The translations under genes and the position numbers were made by a program. Positions 55,650 to 64,000 of a stretch of 64,000 nucleotides of DNA are shown one piece after another. The stretch comes from Limnanthes douglasii subsp. nivea (lineage: Eukaryota; Streptophyta; Magnoliopsida; Brassicales; Limnanthaceae): the NCBI GenBank assembly GCA_036936605.1, contig JAUPFV010000002.1, positions 255,833,305-255,897,304 of the forward strand, read 5' to 3'. A model generated the notes under the pieces. It had not been told where the DNA came from. It searched no databases and worked only from the letters and a program-made list of their open reading frames with translations. Positions within the stretch are counted from its first letter, which is position 1. Every line of letters begins with the position of its first letter.

Positions 55650-56496
55650 GGGTTTGGCTAACTAACGACATTTAATAACTTATTTTTTAGTGTAATCAAC
55701 GTAGTTTTTATATTTTGAGTAAAATTTATAAACAGAATTACCCTTCTATCTAATAAAACATACTCGGTCTTTTATTTAGATAAAAGAAAATCATATATCG
55801 TACTGTTGTTTTAGAAAATGAATTATTTTTATTTAAGAATTAAAAATAATATATATTTCTTAAATTAAAAAATAAAAATAATTTTAGAAACTACATTTTT
55901 GAAATTTAAGAAAAGACTATTTTATTTCTTTATAAAAAATCAGTTTCTTTTTTTCAATTAAAAAATATAAGTGATTTAAAAACAACCGATTTGTTTTTTT
56001 TAAAACAAGTTTTTATAAAGAATATATAAAAAATAAATATTATATAGAACTGATTTCTAAAAATAATTTAGAAATTGATTTTTTCATTTTGTATTTAGAA
56101 ATTTCAAAATAAAACTGACTTCAAACTAATTCAATAAAATTATGTAAAATATGTTTTCTAAATTTTGTTTTGAAAGTCAAAAATAAAATACTATAAATAT
56201 ATTAATTAGATAAAACATTACAGAATTTACTAAACAATAGTCTTCAAAAATAAAAATAATTTAACAATAATTAATAGAACTTAAGTTTAATAAATAATAT
56301 ATTAGTACTTAATTAAATAGAAGATTACAGGATTTAGGTAGATAATACTTTTACTACTCTTTAAGTATAGTAATATTCTAAAAGAGTAGTTATGTCCATG
56401 TAAAAAAAGTATAAAATTGTCATTATTGCTTACATTTGAAAATAGCATAGTAACCCATGAGAAGTTGATATTAAATGTCCACTAATAGCAAAACCC
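55650..56496. mobile_element. AT-rich Mutator-like MITE (9-bp TSD)
   Basis: 847 bp, very AT-rich interior. Terminal inverted repeats of about 30 bp: GGGTTTGGCTAACTAACGAC at the left, and GGGTTTTGCTATTAGTGGAC as the reverse complement of the right end. Flanked by ATAAAAAAA and ATAAAAGAA (9 bp, one mismatch). No ORF. Its termini resemble those of the element at 56927-57108. Confidence 0.8.
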
Positions 56497-56613
56497 ATAA
56501 AAGAAATACTCCATCTGTTTCATTATAATGGACGTTTAAGGATTTTATATTGGTATTTATAAAAGCGATGATTGTTTTCTTTTCTTGTAGAAAGCTAATA
56601 TTGGTTTAAAGTA

Positions 56614-56861
56614 CTCCCTCTGTCTCATAATATGTGTCTTTCTAGAAGAAATATTTTGTCTCATAATATTTGTCTTTCCCATTTTTCAATGAGCATTCAT
56701 TACATATATTCTACTTTCAACCAATAAAATAGTTAGCCTATTGCACAAGTTATTAACTCCACCAATCAAATTTACTTTCTTTTATTCTTTCAAAATCATG
56801 ATTACTTTTCTTAATATTGACGAAAAAACCTTAAACGACTGATATTATGAGACGGAGGGAG
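56614..56861. mobile_element. Stowaway MITE, inner
   Basis: 248 bp. Terminal repeats CTCCCTCTGTCTCATAATAT and CTCCCTCCGTCTCATAATAT (opposite strand), TA target duplicated at 56612-56613 and 56862-56863. Lies wholly within the outer Stowaway. Confidence 0.95.
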
Positions 56862-56926
56862 TAGTATAGTTTTCTCTTTCTTCTTAAAGACATGACATAA
56901 AGAAAATTGATTGGCTAATAAAATAA

Positions 56927-57108
56927 GGGTTTGCTAACCGGTGCCCATGGGCATCGGTTAAGGAAGAATTTAATTACTTCTTTCGGAAAGATTCCCTCAT
57001 TTAATGTGCAGATTTGATTTATTTGATTTAATTTAATATAAAAATATTCTGAAAGAAGTAATAAAGCCTTCCTTAACCGGTACCCGAGGGCACTGGTTAG
57101 CATTTTCC
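56927..57108. mobile_element. Mutator-like foldback MITE (9-bp perfect TSD)
   Basis: 182 bp hairpin with arms GGGTTTGCTAACCGGTGCCC and GGAAAATGCTAACCAGTGCC (opposite strand), each continuing through GGTTAAGGAAG. Perfect TSD ATAAAATAA at 56918-56926 and 57109-57117. Inserted in the outer Stowaway. Confidence 0.92.
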
Positions 57109-57393
57109 ATAAAATAAAGTAATTAGTTGACTGTAGTTAATGCTTTCTTGATAAGTGAGAACGACTATTAAATTAGAATTTTAAATTTTTTCTAAAACCA
57201 CATATAAAGTGGAACGGAGGGAGTATCATTTTGATGTGTATGGCCCAAAGAAAAAATAGAAATGGTATCGGTATCATTTATCGTTTCTCTAGCCTAACAC
57301 CCCAGTGCACCCGGACGGTCATCCCAAGAGAATTTTAGTATTCCAACCTCAGCCAGCTCACTAGGAATATGAGGCTACTAACAAAAAATTATC

Positions 57394-57657
57394 TCTTGGG
57401 CTCTAGACCTTAATTTCGGTTATGTTTAATTGTATTAACTGATTGTTTTCAACAAGTACAATAGGAGATTCTTTGTATATATGGTACAATAGCACTTTAA
57501 AGCCCACATTGATCACTATAAATATAGTTTTCTACTCTACTTGGGAGGGGTGAACCATACTTATTATATACATAGCATTTAATATTCGATTTCTCAAGCA
57601 AATTTCTATCTCTATATTAATTCTCTGTAACATTCTGGTGACCCAAACCTAGTTTCA
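57394..57657 (+). repeat. Tat-3 3' LTR
   Basis: 264 bp aligning with 34228-34491 over its whole length (GGGCTCTAGACCTTAATTT to AACCTAGTTTCA), with many substitutions. The sequence after it does not match the primer-site region of the 5' copy, so it is the right-hand LTR. Confidence 0.7.
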
Positions 57658-58800
57658 TCATATTTTATCGAACTGATCTTCTAACGATTATTTTTTAGGA
57701 AGAGTGAACATCTATGTTCACGAATAAACAAACCATTTTTATGAATTCAAGCTTGCCAATGACCAAGTCCATGCTTAATTGTTCCACCCGCTCCTATAAA
57801 ACCTATTAAAATCATTTGTGAAAAGATTAACTATATACCACTTTTGTATATGATATTGAATAACTTCTCATATATATCATCACTCATTTGACTTTTACTT
57901 TAACCACATGCATATTAATTAATACAATATTTTTATGAGGTACTACAACTTCTATTAGATCATTATCCGAAAATGTTAAAGTTGAATACGAGTTCTAATA
58001 TAAATACGGGAACTTGTTGCCATGCGGTTGGACGTCTAAATCCACAATATATATATTTTTCTTTAATTTTTTTTTATCCTTGAAAATAGATATCCTCCGG
58101 TAATGATAGGCATTATTTTTTTATATTGATGAGAATCCAAATATTTCTCTTTTTCCTCAATAAAGATTGTCAAAATATTTCATGTTTAAATCGTCTTTTA
58201 TTACTTGTCTTGGTATTTTATTCATTTATGATTGCCATTTTCCTCTTCACCACCCTTTGGCTCTTCACTGTTTTTATTTTTGACAAACTCTGAAAGTTTT
58301 CCTTTGTTAATCATATTTTAGACTCGATCATGTGAAGCCCAAACATCTGTTGTGTAATAGCTTATATCACCATGAAATTTTTAATATTTACCTTTATTTT
58401 TTTATCTTAGGACCCCTGCCATTTTTATGGTCTTTGGTATCTAAGTGTATCTTTGTTCTTTCATAAATTATTCTTATGTTCTCGGTTAATTTAGTGTACG
58501 TGCGTCTAGTCAGGCGCTCTGGTCTTCGACTATTGTTATTTTTGGTATAGTTTCTCATATACATTCATCGTGAGCTCTGTTCTTGGTTGTAATGTTTTGA
58601 CAGGGATAATCCTTTGTAATTATAATTCTTGGAGGCCTCATTATGTGGCATAGAATCGAATTTGGAAATCATATGTGAGTTGTTTTTGCATGAATGATTT
58701 CTTTGATATACAAATTGAGTTGTGGTATCTCCCTCGAGCATTGATTGTTTTTTCATACCCTAATGTAGGGTACCACTTGTGTCAATAAATTATTAAAAGT
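57658..58800 (-). mobile_element. Minus-strand Tat relic, block 3 (gag)
   Basis: The minus strand encodes, right to left, a Gag segment (RRPERLTRRTYTKLTENIRI, IYERTKIHLDTKD) near 58430-58560. It is followed by the Zn-binding-like end YCKFHGDISYYTTDVWASHD and MINKGKLSEFVK at 58190-58420. These match the YHNDIGHTTDDC and LIERGKLGAYVK region of Tat-1. The ORF at 58565-58756 is upstream gag of the same relic. With blocks 1 and 2 this forms one element in the order gag, RT, RNase H, integrase. Confidence 0.75.
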
Positions 58801-59092
58801 GACGGTTCTACTTTTCATGATAGGATTGGCAAAGATCCTAACAATATTTATTGCCTTTATGTAGCAACAACTACCATGTCATTGTTGTCTTGTAATTAAC
58901 TATTTATTTTTACGGATCTTTGAGTATGTTATTTCAATTTTTCCTTTGTAATTTGTTTACAATGGATGATATAATCAATGTATTTATTTATTTGGATGTT
59001 ACGAAGTGATTTTTAAATTTTGTCGAGATTACTTGAAGTTTGTAATCAATCTTGCTGTAAGGCTGTTAAACCATGTTAGTGAATTTCCTCTT
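58801..59092. other. Unassigned, probably the start of the minus-strand relic
   Basis: AT-rich, no open frame. It may be gag N-terminus or leader of the relic. No LTR could be recognised. Confidence 0.35.
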
Positions 59093-59495
59093 GAGAAAAG
59101 TACCGGAAAATACCCACTCAACTATCTTATTACCCGGCACTACCCAAATCTTAGATAGTGTTACTTAATACCTCGACTAATAAATTGGACAAAAATACCC
59201 CTCGACTATATATACCCATTTTTCAGTTCGAACCCACTTTTTCTACATTTTTATCACCCTAAATAAACCCAAACGTCTAATTTTAGAAACCACTAGAAAA
59301 CCGTTCGACTTCGTGATACTCTCTCTCTCTCTCAAACCCAAAAACCCTACAGCTTCTCACCGTTCGCACCTTTAACGCTATCACACCGGTCATCATCTTT
59401 TACTCACTCCAACTACACACCTTCTGTTCGAAAAAGTTTTCGTGAAGTCGTCTCCGAAAGCTTCAATCTCGTTCTCCTACCGGTGAAATTTAACA
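59093..59495 (+). promoter_or_regulatory. Probable transposon end, promoter and 5' UTR of the gene at 59986
   Basis: The stretch starting GAGAAAAGTACCGGAAAATA has the style of a Mutator-like terminal inverted repeat; its partner would lie past the window. Further on are a possible TATA region (CTATATATAC near 59205), a (CT)n tract at 59320-59333 and a pyrimidine-rich leader. A splice donor ACAG|GTATGC at 59495-59496 would begin a leader intron. No ORF here is convincing; the small frame at 59483 spans the splice donor. Confidence 0.5.
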
Positions 59496-59797
59496 GGTAT
59501 GCATTATCGTGGAAAGTGTACTTTATTTTGCGTTTTTGCTCAATATTGAACCACTATTTTCTGTTAATTCACGATAGACGTTGCTTTTTATACTGGAATG
59601 AAGTATCTACTGACGATAGTTGCTCAGTTTTTGGGTTTATCGTTGAAAGCAGGGTAGAAGTTTAGTTGCATGTAATGCTAATACTTTCCTGAGAAATATT
59701 ATGTATGTTAGATGTGCATTAGGTAGTTGATTGTTGATTTTGGTGTTTGTTCAATAATTCCCAGATCCCTGCAACGTGCATGTAAAAAGTAGAATAG

Positions 59798-59943
59798 TTC
59801 GCATCCTGATCACCCATTATGCAAGCAATTCATAGCTCGATTATATTTTTATGTCGTTTATTTACAAACAATATTCATATATAGGCAATTCGCAACTTGT
59901 CATGCGAATTGTGTATGACATGTTAAGCATCTTGTGATGCGAA
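59798..59943. repeat. TTCGCA/TGCGAA motif group in the leader intron
   Basis: Motifs at 59798, 59889, 59903 and 59938. AATTCGCAACTTGTCATGCG, which continues AATT, forms an imperfect hairpin at 59887-59910. Located in the leader intron. Confidence 0.85.
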
Positions 59944-61075
59944 TTATTTGTGACACTCCAACTGATTTGTGTTTGTACAAAAAGTATGACAACAAAACCT
60001 AGCTACTACAGATCAGGGTTGGTGAGCCTTCTGAAGCTACTTAAAGATATGCGTATTACCAGGACCCACATTGAAGCTGCAAGAAACACACCCTTCTACA
60101 CACTTTTGAAAACGGCTTTCGAAATCCGTAATGAGGCAGAGCTGCTAAAGAAAAAATTATACTCAATCATTCAGTATATCATCGAGCAATTCTCTGTTGA
60201 TAGAGACGCCTTTAAGATTGGCAACAAGTTTGTAAATATAACTGAAAACGATGTGAAGGTCATATTCGGGTTGAGGCATGGCACCGAGAAAATGCGGTTA
60301 ACAAAAACCGGAGCTTTTCACAACAAATATGCACCCGGCGAGGAGGACGGATCAAGGATAATGAAGAAATACTTCATGGGTAAAACTGGGAGGAAAGTAG
60401 CAGCTAGTAATACTAAAACAATAACAAATGCCATTATAAAGGTACGTCTAAAATCGATTTCATCTCTATAAAGCAAGATTTTGTACTTTACTAACATAGC
60501 ATGTTGTCGTTGGTTTTACAGGAGGGTATAGAGAAGGCCATAAACGAAGGAGGGGAGCATGAGTTGGAAGATGTTGCGAGGCTGTTGATACTGTTTTTGT
60601 GCTCCACCCTATTCTACTCAGTATCTGGAGATCTTGGGTTGGAGCACAGTTTATTATGTTGAAGACCTCAGCAGAAGAAACAATTACGACTAGGCTGGAT
60701 CAATACTGTACAACCTTCGACAGTCTATCAGGAGTTTCTTAGCAATCGAAAAACCTGATAGAGTCATCGGCTGCGTCGCCCTTGTAATTGTAAGATTGAT
60801 CTATTCAGTATAAAAATTAGTTATGTACAGAGCATCTTGTTGATAAAACTTGTCCCCATGCAGCACTTCATCATGGAGCACACAACAGTCGGGCTCGAAG
60901 TAGCAAAGCCAACCTCGATACCAAGGTTTTTCAAATGGTTGGGATTAGAGTGCCAAATAGCAACCATGTCAGTGCTTCTTAGAACACCGTATCTGGATAA
61001 TGACCAGGTATAAGCTTTATAGGTATTTGATTAGAAAAATGCATCAATCATTTAGTAGCCTGATATGGATTTTAG

Positions 61076-61331
61076 TTCGCAACTTCTTTTTCCACACAGT
61101 TCGCATCATATTGTTTACACACATTTCGCAGCTCAGCATGCGTTTTAACAAGTGTTATAATAGAACAATGCATCAATCATTTCGCAGCCTCACATCAATA
61201 CTTAGTTCGCAGCATATGGTTTACACATAGTTCGCAGCATGTGGCTCACACACAATTCGCAGCTCAGCATGCGAAATCTTTGCAACTATAACATAGATAG
61301 AATTCACACAGTTCGCATCATATAATGCGAA
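61076..61331. repeat. TTCGCA/TGCGAA motif array in intron 3, with 25-bp triplets
   Basis: Motifs at 61076, 61100, 61125, 61181, 61206, 61231, 61256, 61270, 61312 and 61326. Two three-unit arrays have a 24-25-bp step (61076/61100/61125 and 61206/61231/61256). Each ends in GCAGCTCAGCATGCG. The last pair, AGTTCGCATCATATAATGCG continuing AACT, is a hairpin. The intron is 406 nt. Confidence 0.9.
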
Positions 61332-62337
61332 CTGTTTGTAAAAAACAATTTGTTTGTCTACACCCTCATACTTTCAAAACAATTTATTTACTTACATGTG
61401 CCTTTGTTGGTAGGTTTTCGAAGGTCCATTACGTCTTACCGAGGCTGAAATTGAAGATTTTGGAGAACGAGAAGATAGTGGAGATGTAGAAACCGTTTCT
61501 ACTTCACCGGAAGAAAGACCAAGGAAGAGGACGAAAAACACGGCATCAAAACCAAGACAAATGAGATGAGCATCACAGAAAGAAACGAATAAGGTGATGT
61601 CTCCCAGACCCGAACAACCAACACCACCCGAGCCAACGATTCCACCACCAAGACTCCACAAGCAAACGATTCCACCAACACCGAAAGGAAAATCTAGGCA
61701 GGAGCCCGACGATGACAACACAACCAGTATGAGTGAAACAATCGGTGATTATGTACTCAAACGCAGAGATCCTAATCCCGAGATTTCTGCAATTGTTTCT
61801 AAATCAAAGCGTTTGAAGACATACACCGACAAGAACAAGTACGAGAGAAAGATAGAAAAACAGGCCAGAGAAGTAAGTATGACTTAAGCCTTAAATAATC
61901 GCTACAATCAGCACTTAATATGTTTATAAAACGTTTGCTACCATTTTTCTAGCTGAAAGAATTGAAACGCAAGATAGCGGAACTTGAAGCACAACAACTC
62001 GACAATGCTATCTCTCAGCCAATTTGCCAGATTGAAACCCCAATAGCTGAGCAGGTACCAACATTTCCAGACAGAGAAGCATCCACTGATCAGCAACCAT
62101 TCGTGTCTAATGCTGATCAGCACCATGCTGATGGAGTACTGCCAGAAGAGAGGGACGATGATGCCAACCATTCACCCATACCGGTACAATCTGTAGAGAT
62201 GGACATCATGGAGACACAGAGAGAGAAAGAAAGACACGAGTCTCCTCCGAATGACCCAATGGAGATAGAAGATGTAGGTGGATGATATGAAGATATCAAA
62301 CAAATATCAGTACTCTTGTGTAGTCCTATCCAAACAA

Positions 62338-62463
62338 TTCGCATCTTATGTTGCGAATTGTGTACTCAATTAGTGGATTGGTTATTTTACAATTCGCATG
62401 CTGAGCTGCGAATTTCTTGAAGTGGACAAATTAAATATCAGGTCAGCATACGAATCGTTCGCA
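62338..62463. repeat. TTCGCA/TGCGAA motif group in intron 5
   Basis: Motifs at 62338, 62352, 62393, 62407 and 62458. Two hairpins are visible: CAATTCGCATCTTATGTTGC continuing GAATTG, and AATTCGCATGCTGAGCTGCG continuing AATT. Confidence 0.88.
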
Positions 62464-62540
62464 ACAATGATTATAGTATGCTTAACCCTTCCATCCTTTT
62501 TTTTTGGAATTTTGTATGAAACAGGAGACCGAAAGACAAG

Positions 62541-62793
62541 AACAACAACAACAGCAGAAACAACAACAACAGGAACAAATTCAACACGAGCAACAACAAC
62601 AAGAAGAACAACAACAACACCAACAGCAACAACACCAACAGCAACAACAACACCAACAGCAACAACAACAACAACCCCAACAGCAACAACAGCAACACCC
62701 CCATCAACAACACCAGCAGCCACAAGTTCAACACGAAGACCAGCAACAAGAACAACAACAAGAACAACAAGGACAACAAGAACAACAACAATA
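62541..62793 (+). repeat. Imperfect CAA/CAG repeat encoding polyglutamine
   Basis: Within exon 6. About 80 codons, mostly CAA with CAG, CAC, GAA and CCC interruptions, encode a Gln-rich tract with scattered His and Glu. A TAG at 62792-62794 interrupts it, one change from CAG. The long reverse-strand frames here are artefacts of the repeat. Confidence 0.9.
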
Positions 62794-63270
62794 GCAACAG
62801 ATAGACTTGGCAAAGAGAGAAAGGCTAACGCAAGAGATAACACCTCAAAAGTCAGAACCTGTGCATCCCGGTGAGAAGATGGAACTACTCAGCCAGGAAG
62901 GACCATCCTTAGAAGACAACACCACTTCTGCAGATGCACCTCAAAGACCAACGGTGCTGTCAACAAAGTCAGAGGTGCTAAGCCAACGTGAATCTGTAGC
63001 ACTGGTAACAAATTATCTGTAAGCTCCAGGGTCCCATGATAACACAGTAGGTTTACCCGATGTTTTTTTTATGGTATTTACACTCAAGTTTCACAGACAT
63101 TTTTAAATGAAATTGATAATGTATATTACGATTCTATAATACAACGGTCTTTGAAGAACATGTCAGAGGATGACTTTAATGATCTCTACCGACACGATCC
63201 AGATCCTATGCTGAACAAGTCAACGGCATTGGTTGTCGCTGACCGTGCGGTAAGGGCTACTTATAATGAT

Positions 63271-63478
63271 TTCGCATCATAACATGAGATTTGTGTTAGC
63301 AAACTGTTTGGGGTATTACAAACGAATATCAGGGTATCATGCGAACTGTTCAGTGGAACCTCGAACAGTTCGCATGCTACCCTGATAGATACTATGAAAT
63401 TTATTCAGCTGGAACCAAACAGTTCGCAGCATATGGTTTACACATAGTTCGCAGCATATGGCTTACACACAATTCGCA
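63271..63478. repeat. TTCGCA/TGCGAA motif array in intron 7, with a 25-bp triplet
   Basis: Motifs at 63271, 63340, 63369, 63423, 63448 and 63473. The triplet 63423/63448/63473 and about 30 bp after it are nearly the same as 61206-61280 of intron 3, about 85-90 bp in all. ATCAGGGTATCATGCGAACTG and its inverted copy CAGTTCGCATGCTACCCTGAT form an approximately 21-bp stem around 63328-63385. Confidence 0.9.
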
Positions 63479-64000
63479 GCTCAGCATGGGAATTCTTTGC
63501 AATTATAATGACTGACACCCTTCTAATTTTGATTTTTATTATTTACTAAGCTCGAGCCCAGTATAGAGATAGAGGAGCCAAGTTTTACTCTACTGACACC
63601 AACACAGCCTCAAGTGGCAGAGGAAGAGGAAGAGTTCATTATTACAGTACGTGAACCACCAAAAGTAGAATATAGCGACTGGCCAAAGAAAACAAAAGTA
63701 ACTGACCGTATCGATGCAACAGAATACCACAAAATACAGTTAGTTAAAGCGTACGAGAGCGACACCCCTAATCCAGTGGTATGGCAGTTACCAGAGTCCA
63801 AATTTACATACGGAATCAGAGTGCAAGCGAGTGATACAATGTCACTACCTTTAGAACTGGAGCTGGACATAAAGGTATCCAATTGTCAACCAATTCTATT
63901 TTTAATATTTCAAATATGTCTTGTATATTTAACATAAATCTACAACTCCTTCCTTAGGTTATCGACGCTTGGATTCAAAATATGCTTGAAGAAGCAGACT

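Larger units (their letters stand above)
56509..57223. mobile_element. Stowaway-type MITE, outer, carrying two other MITEs
   Basis: Ends CTCCATCTGTTTCATTATAA and, on the other strand, CTCCCTCCGTTCCACTTTAT, with TA on both sides (56507-56508 and 57224-57225). These are Stowaway (Tc1/mariner-derived) hallmarks. Subtracting the nested elements leaves about 270 bp, a normal Stowaway size. Confidence 0.85.
34228..57657 (+). mobile_element. Tat-lineage Ty3/gypsy element Tat-3, very old, heavily nested
   Basis: LTRs of 264 bp at 34228-34491 and 57394-57657 bracket decayed gag, pol, a 78-bp repeat array and scattered pieces of the antisense gene in the correct order and orientation. Insertions within it are copia-D, a TRIM, copia-E and a MITE cluster; removing them leaves roughly 11 kb. 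Flanking 5-mers do not match cleanly (CCATC and TCATA). The right flank carries the gag part of the same minus-strand relic, so Tat-3 appears to have inserted into it. Confidence 0.72.
59986..64000 (+). pseudogene. Decayed multi-exon gene, mobile-domain-like start and Ulp1-like end, 3' end off-window
   Basis: Exons inferred from GT-AG sites: 59986-60441, 60522-60789, 60864-61007, 61414-61872, 61953-62273, 62525-63004, 63097-63249, 63551-63874, 63958-64000. All junctions are phase 0. Exon 1 (FEIRNEAELLKKKLYSIIQY, ITENDVKVIFGLRHG) and exon 2 resemble plant mobile-domain/DUF1985-type proteins. Middle exons are charged, proline-rich and glutamine-rich. The last visible exon, VIDAWIQNMLEEAD, resembles the start of a Ulp1 (C48) protease domain, whose catalytic residues would follow. 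Damage: a 1-nt shift in exon 2 before 60640, TAG in exon 2 (about 60691), TGA at 61567-61569 and TAG at 62792-62794. Such fusions are known in Mutator-like transposons. Confidence 0.65.

Noticed and set aside
57394..57657. Solo LTR or the 5' LTR of another element
   Set aside because: Its left-hand partner (34228) has a primer-site-like sequence after the shared end and this copy does not. Antisense gene remnants in the right order lie between them, so a 3' LTR of Tat-3 fits better.
59483..59665. 60-residue ORF MKFNRYALSWKV...
   Set aside because: It crosses a good splice donor (ACAG|GTATGC) and has no similarity elsewhere; more likely leader intron.
62382..62843. Long minus-strand ORFs rich in Val or Leu over the CAA/CAG repeat
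   Set aside because: They are the complement of the polyglutamine coding repeat in other frames; composition is entirely explained by the triplet repeat.
61076..63478. CRISPR-like array of regularly spaced TTCGCA repeats
   Set aside because: The repeats step by 25 bp with only three units, occur in plant introns, and have neither constant long repeats with unique spacers nor cas genes.
1..64000. tRNA, rRNA, organelle-derived or pararetrovirus sequence
   Set aside because: No cloverleaf with the usual TTCGA arm context, no rRNA-like conserved stretch, and no movement-protein or coat-protein signatures were seen on reading both strands. The RT genes are all copia- or Tat-type.

Overview
This window comes from the nuclear genome of a flowering plant, most likely a eudicot; the species cannot be named from sequence alone. 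The evidence is several Ty1/copia and Ty3/gypsy (Tat-lineage) LTR retrotransposons, initiator-tRNA-Met primer sites of the TGGTATCA type, Stowaway MITEs, short AT-rich GT-AG introns, and no bacterial-type gene organisation. Almost everything between 1 and 59,090 is transposable-element DNA inserted into older transposable-element DNA. I found no tRNA, rRNA, CRISPR array or confident single-copy host gene.

Layout. (1) 1-9183: the 3' three-quarters of a Tat-lineage element (Tat-1). It has gag, protease, RT-RNase H-integrase, an antisense spliced gene (aORF) and the 3' LTR. (2) 9409-16987: a copia family arranged LTR-element-LTR-fragment-LTR-gag (copia-A, -B, -C). (3) 17290-34227: an old minus-strand Tat relic split at 19494-32733 by a plus-strand Tat element (Tat-2). 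Tat-2 in turn carries a foldback MITE (20188-20607) and a very young non-autonomous LTR element (21104-23761, called NA-1) with apparently identical LTRs and a perfect 5-bp TSD. (4) 34228-57657: a strongly decayed plus-strand Tat element (Tat-3) that also lies in the minus-strand relic. Tat-3 is interrupted by copia-D (42393-47488, itself split by a second foldback MITE), a small minus-strand TRIM-like element (47827-49035), copia-E (49864-54533, young) and a cluster of four MITEs (55650-57223). (5) 57658-58800: the gag end of the minus-strand relic. (6) 59093-64000: a decayed multi-exon gene whose last visible exon resembles the start of a Ulp1 (C48) protease domain and whose first exons resemble plant mobile-domain or DUF1985-type proteins. 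It is probably carried by a Mutator-like transposon, and its 3' end lies beyond the window.

How the parts relate. The three plus-strand Tat copies share one plan: LTR, gag, PR-RT-RH-INT, a spacer with repeats, an antisense gene read towards pol, and LTR. The antisense gene has a 78-nt phase-1 intron at the same position in Tat-1 and Tat-2. Insertion order can be read from the nesting. The minus-strand relic is oldest, then Tat-2 and Tat-3, then copia-D and the TRIM and MITEs, with copia-E and NA-1 latest.

The least explained signals are these: a TTCGCA/TGCGAA repeat system, with 25-bp triplet arrays, confined to the long introns and 5' leader of the gene at 59986-64000; the possibly captured, unrecognised coding region in NA-1; the conserved antisense intron and paired palindromes of the Tat elements; and the foldback MITE family with 10-bp TSDs.
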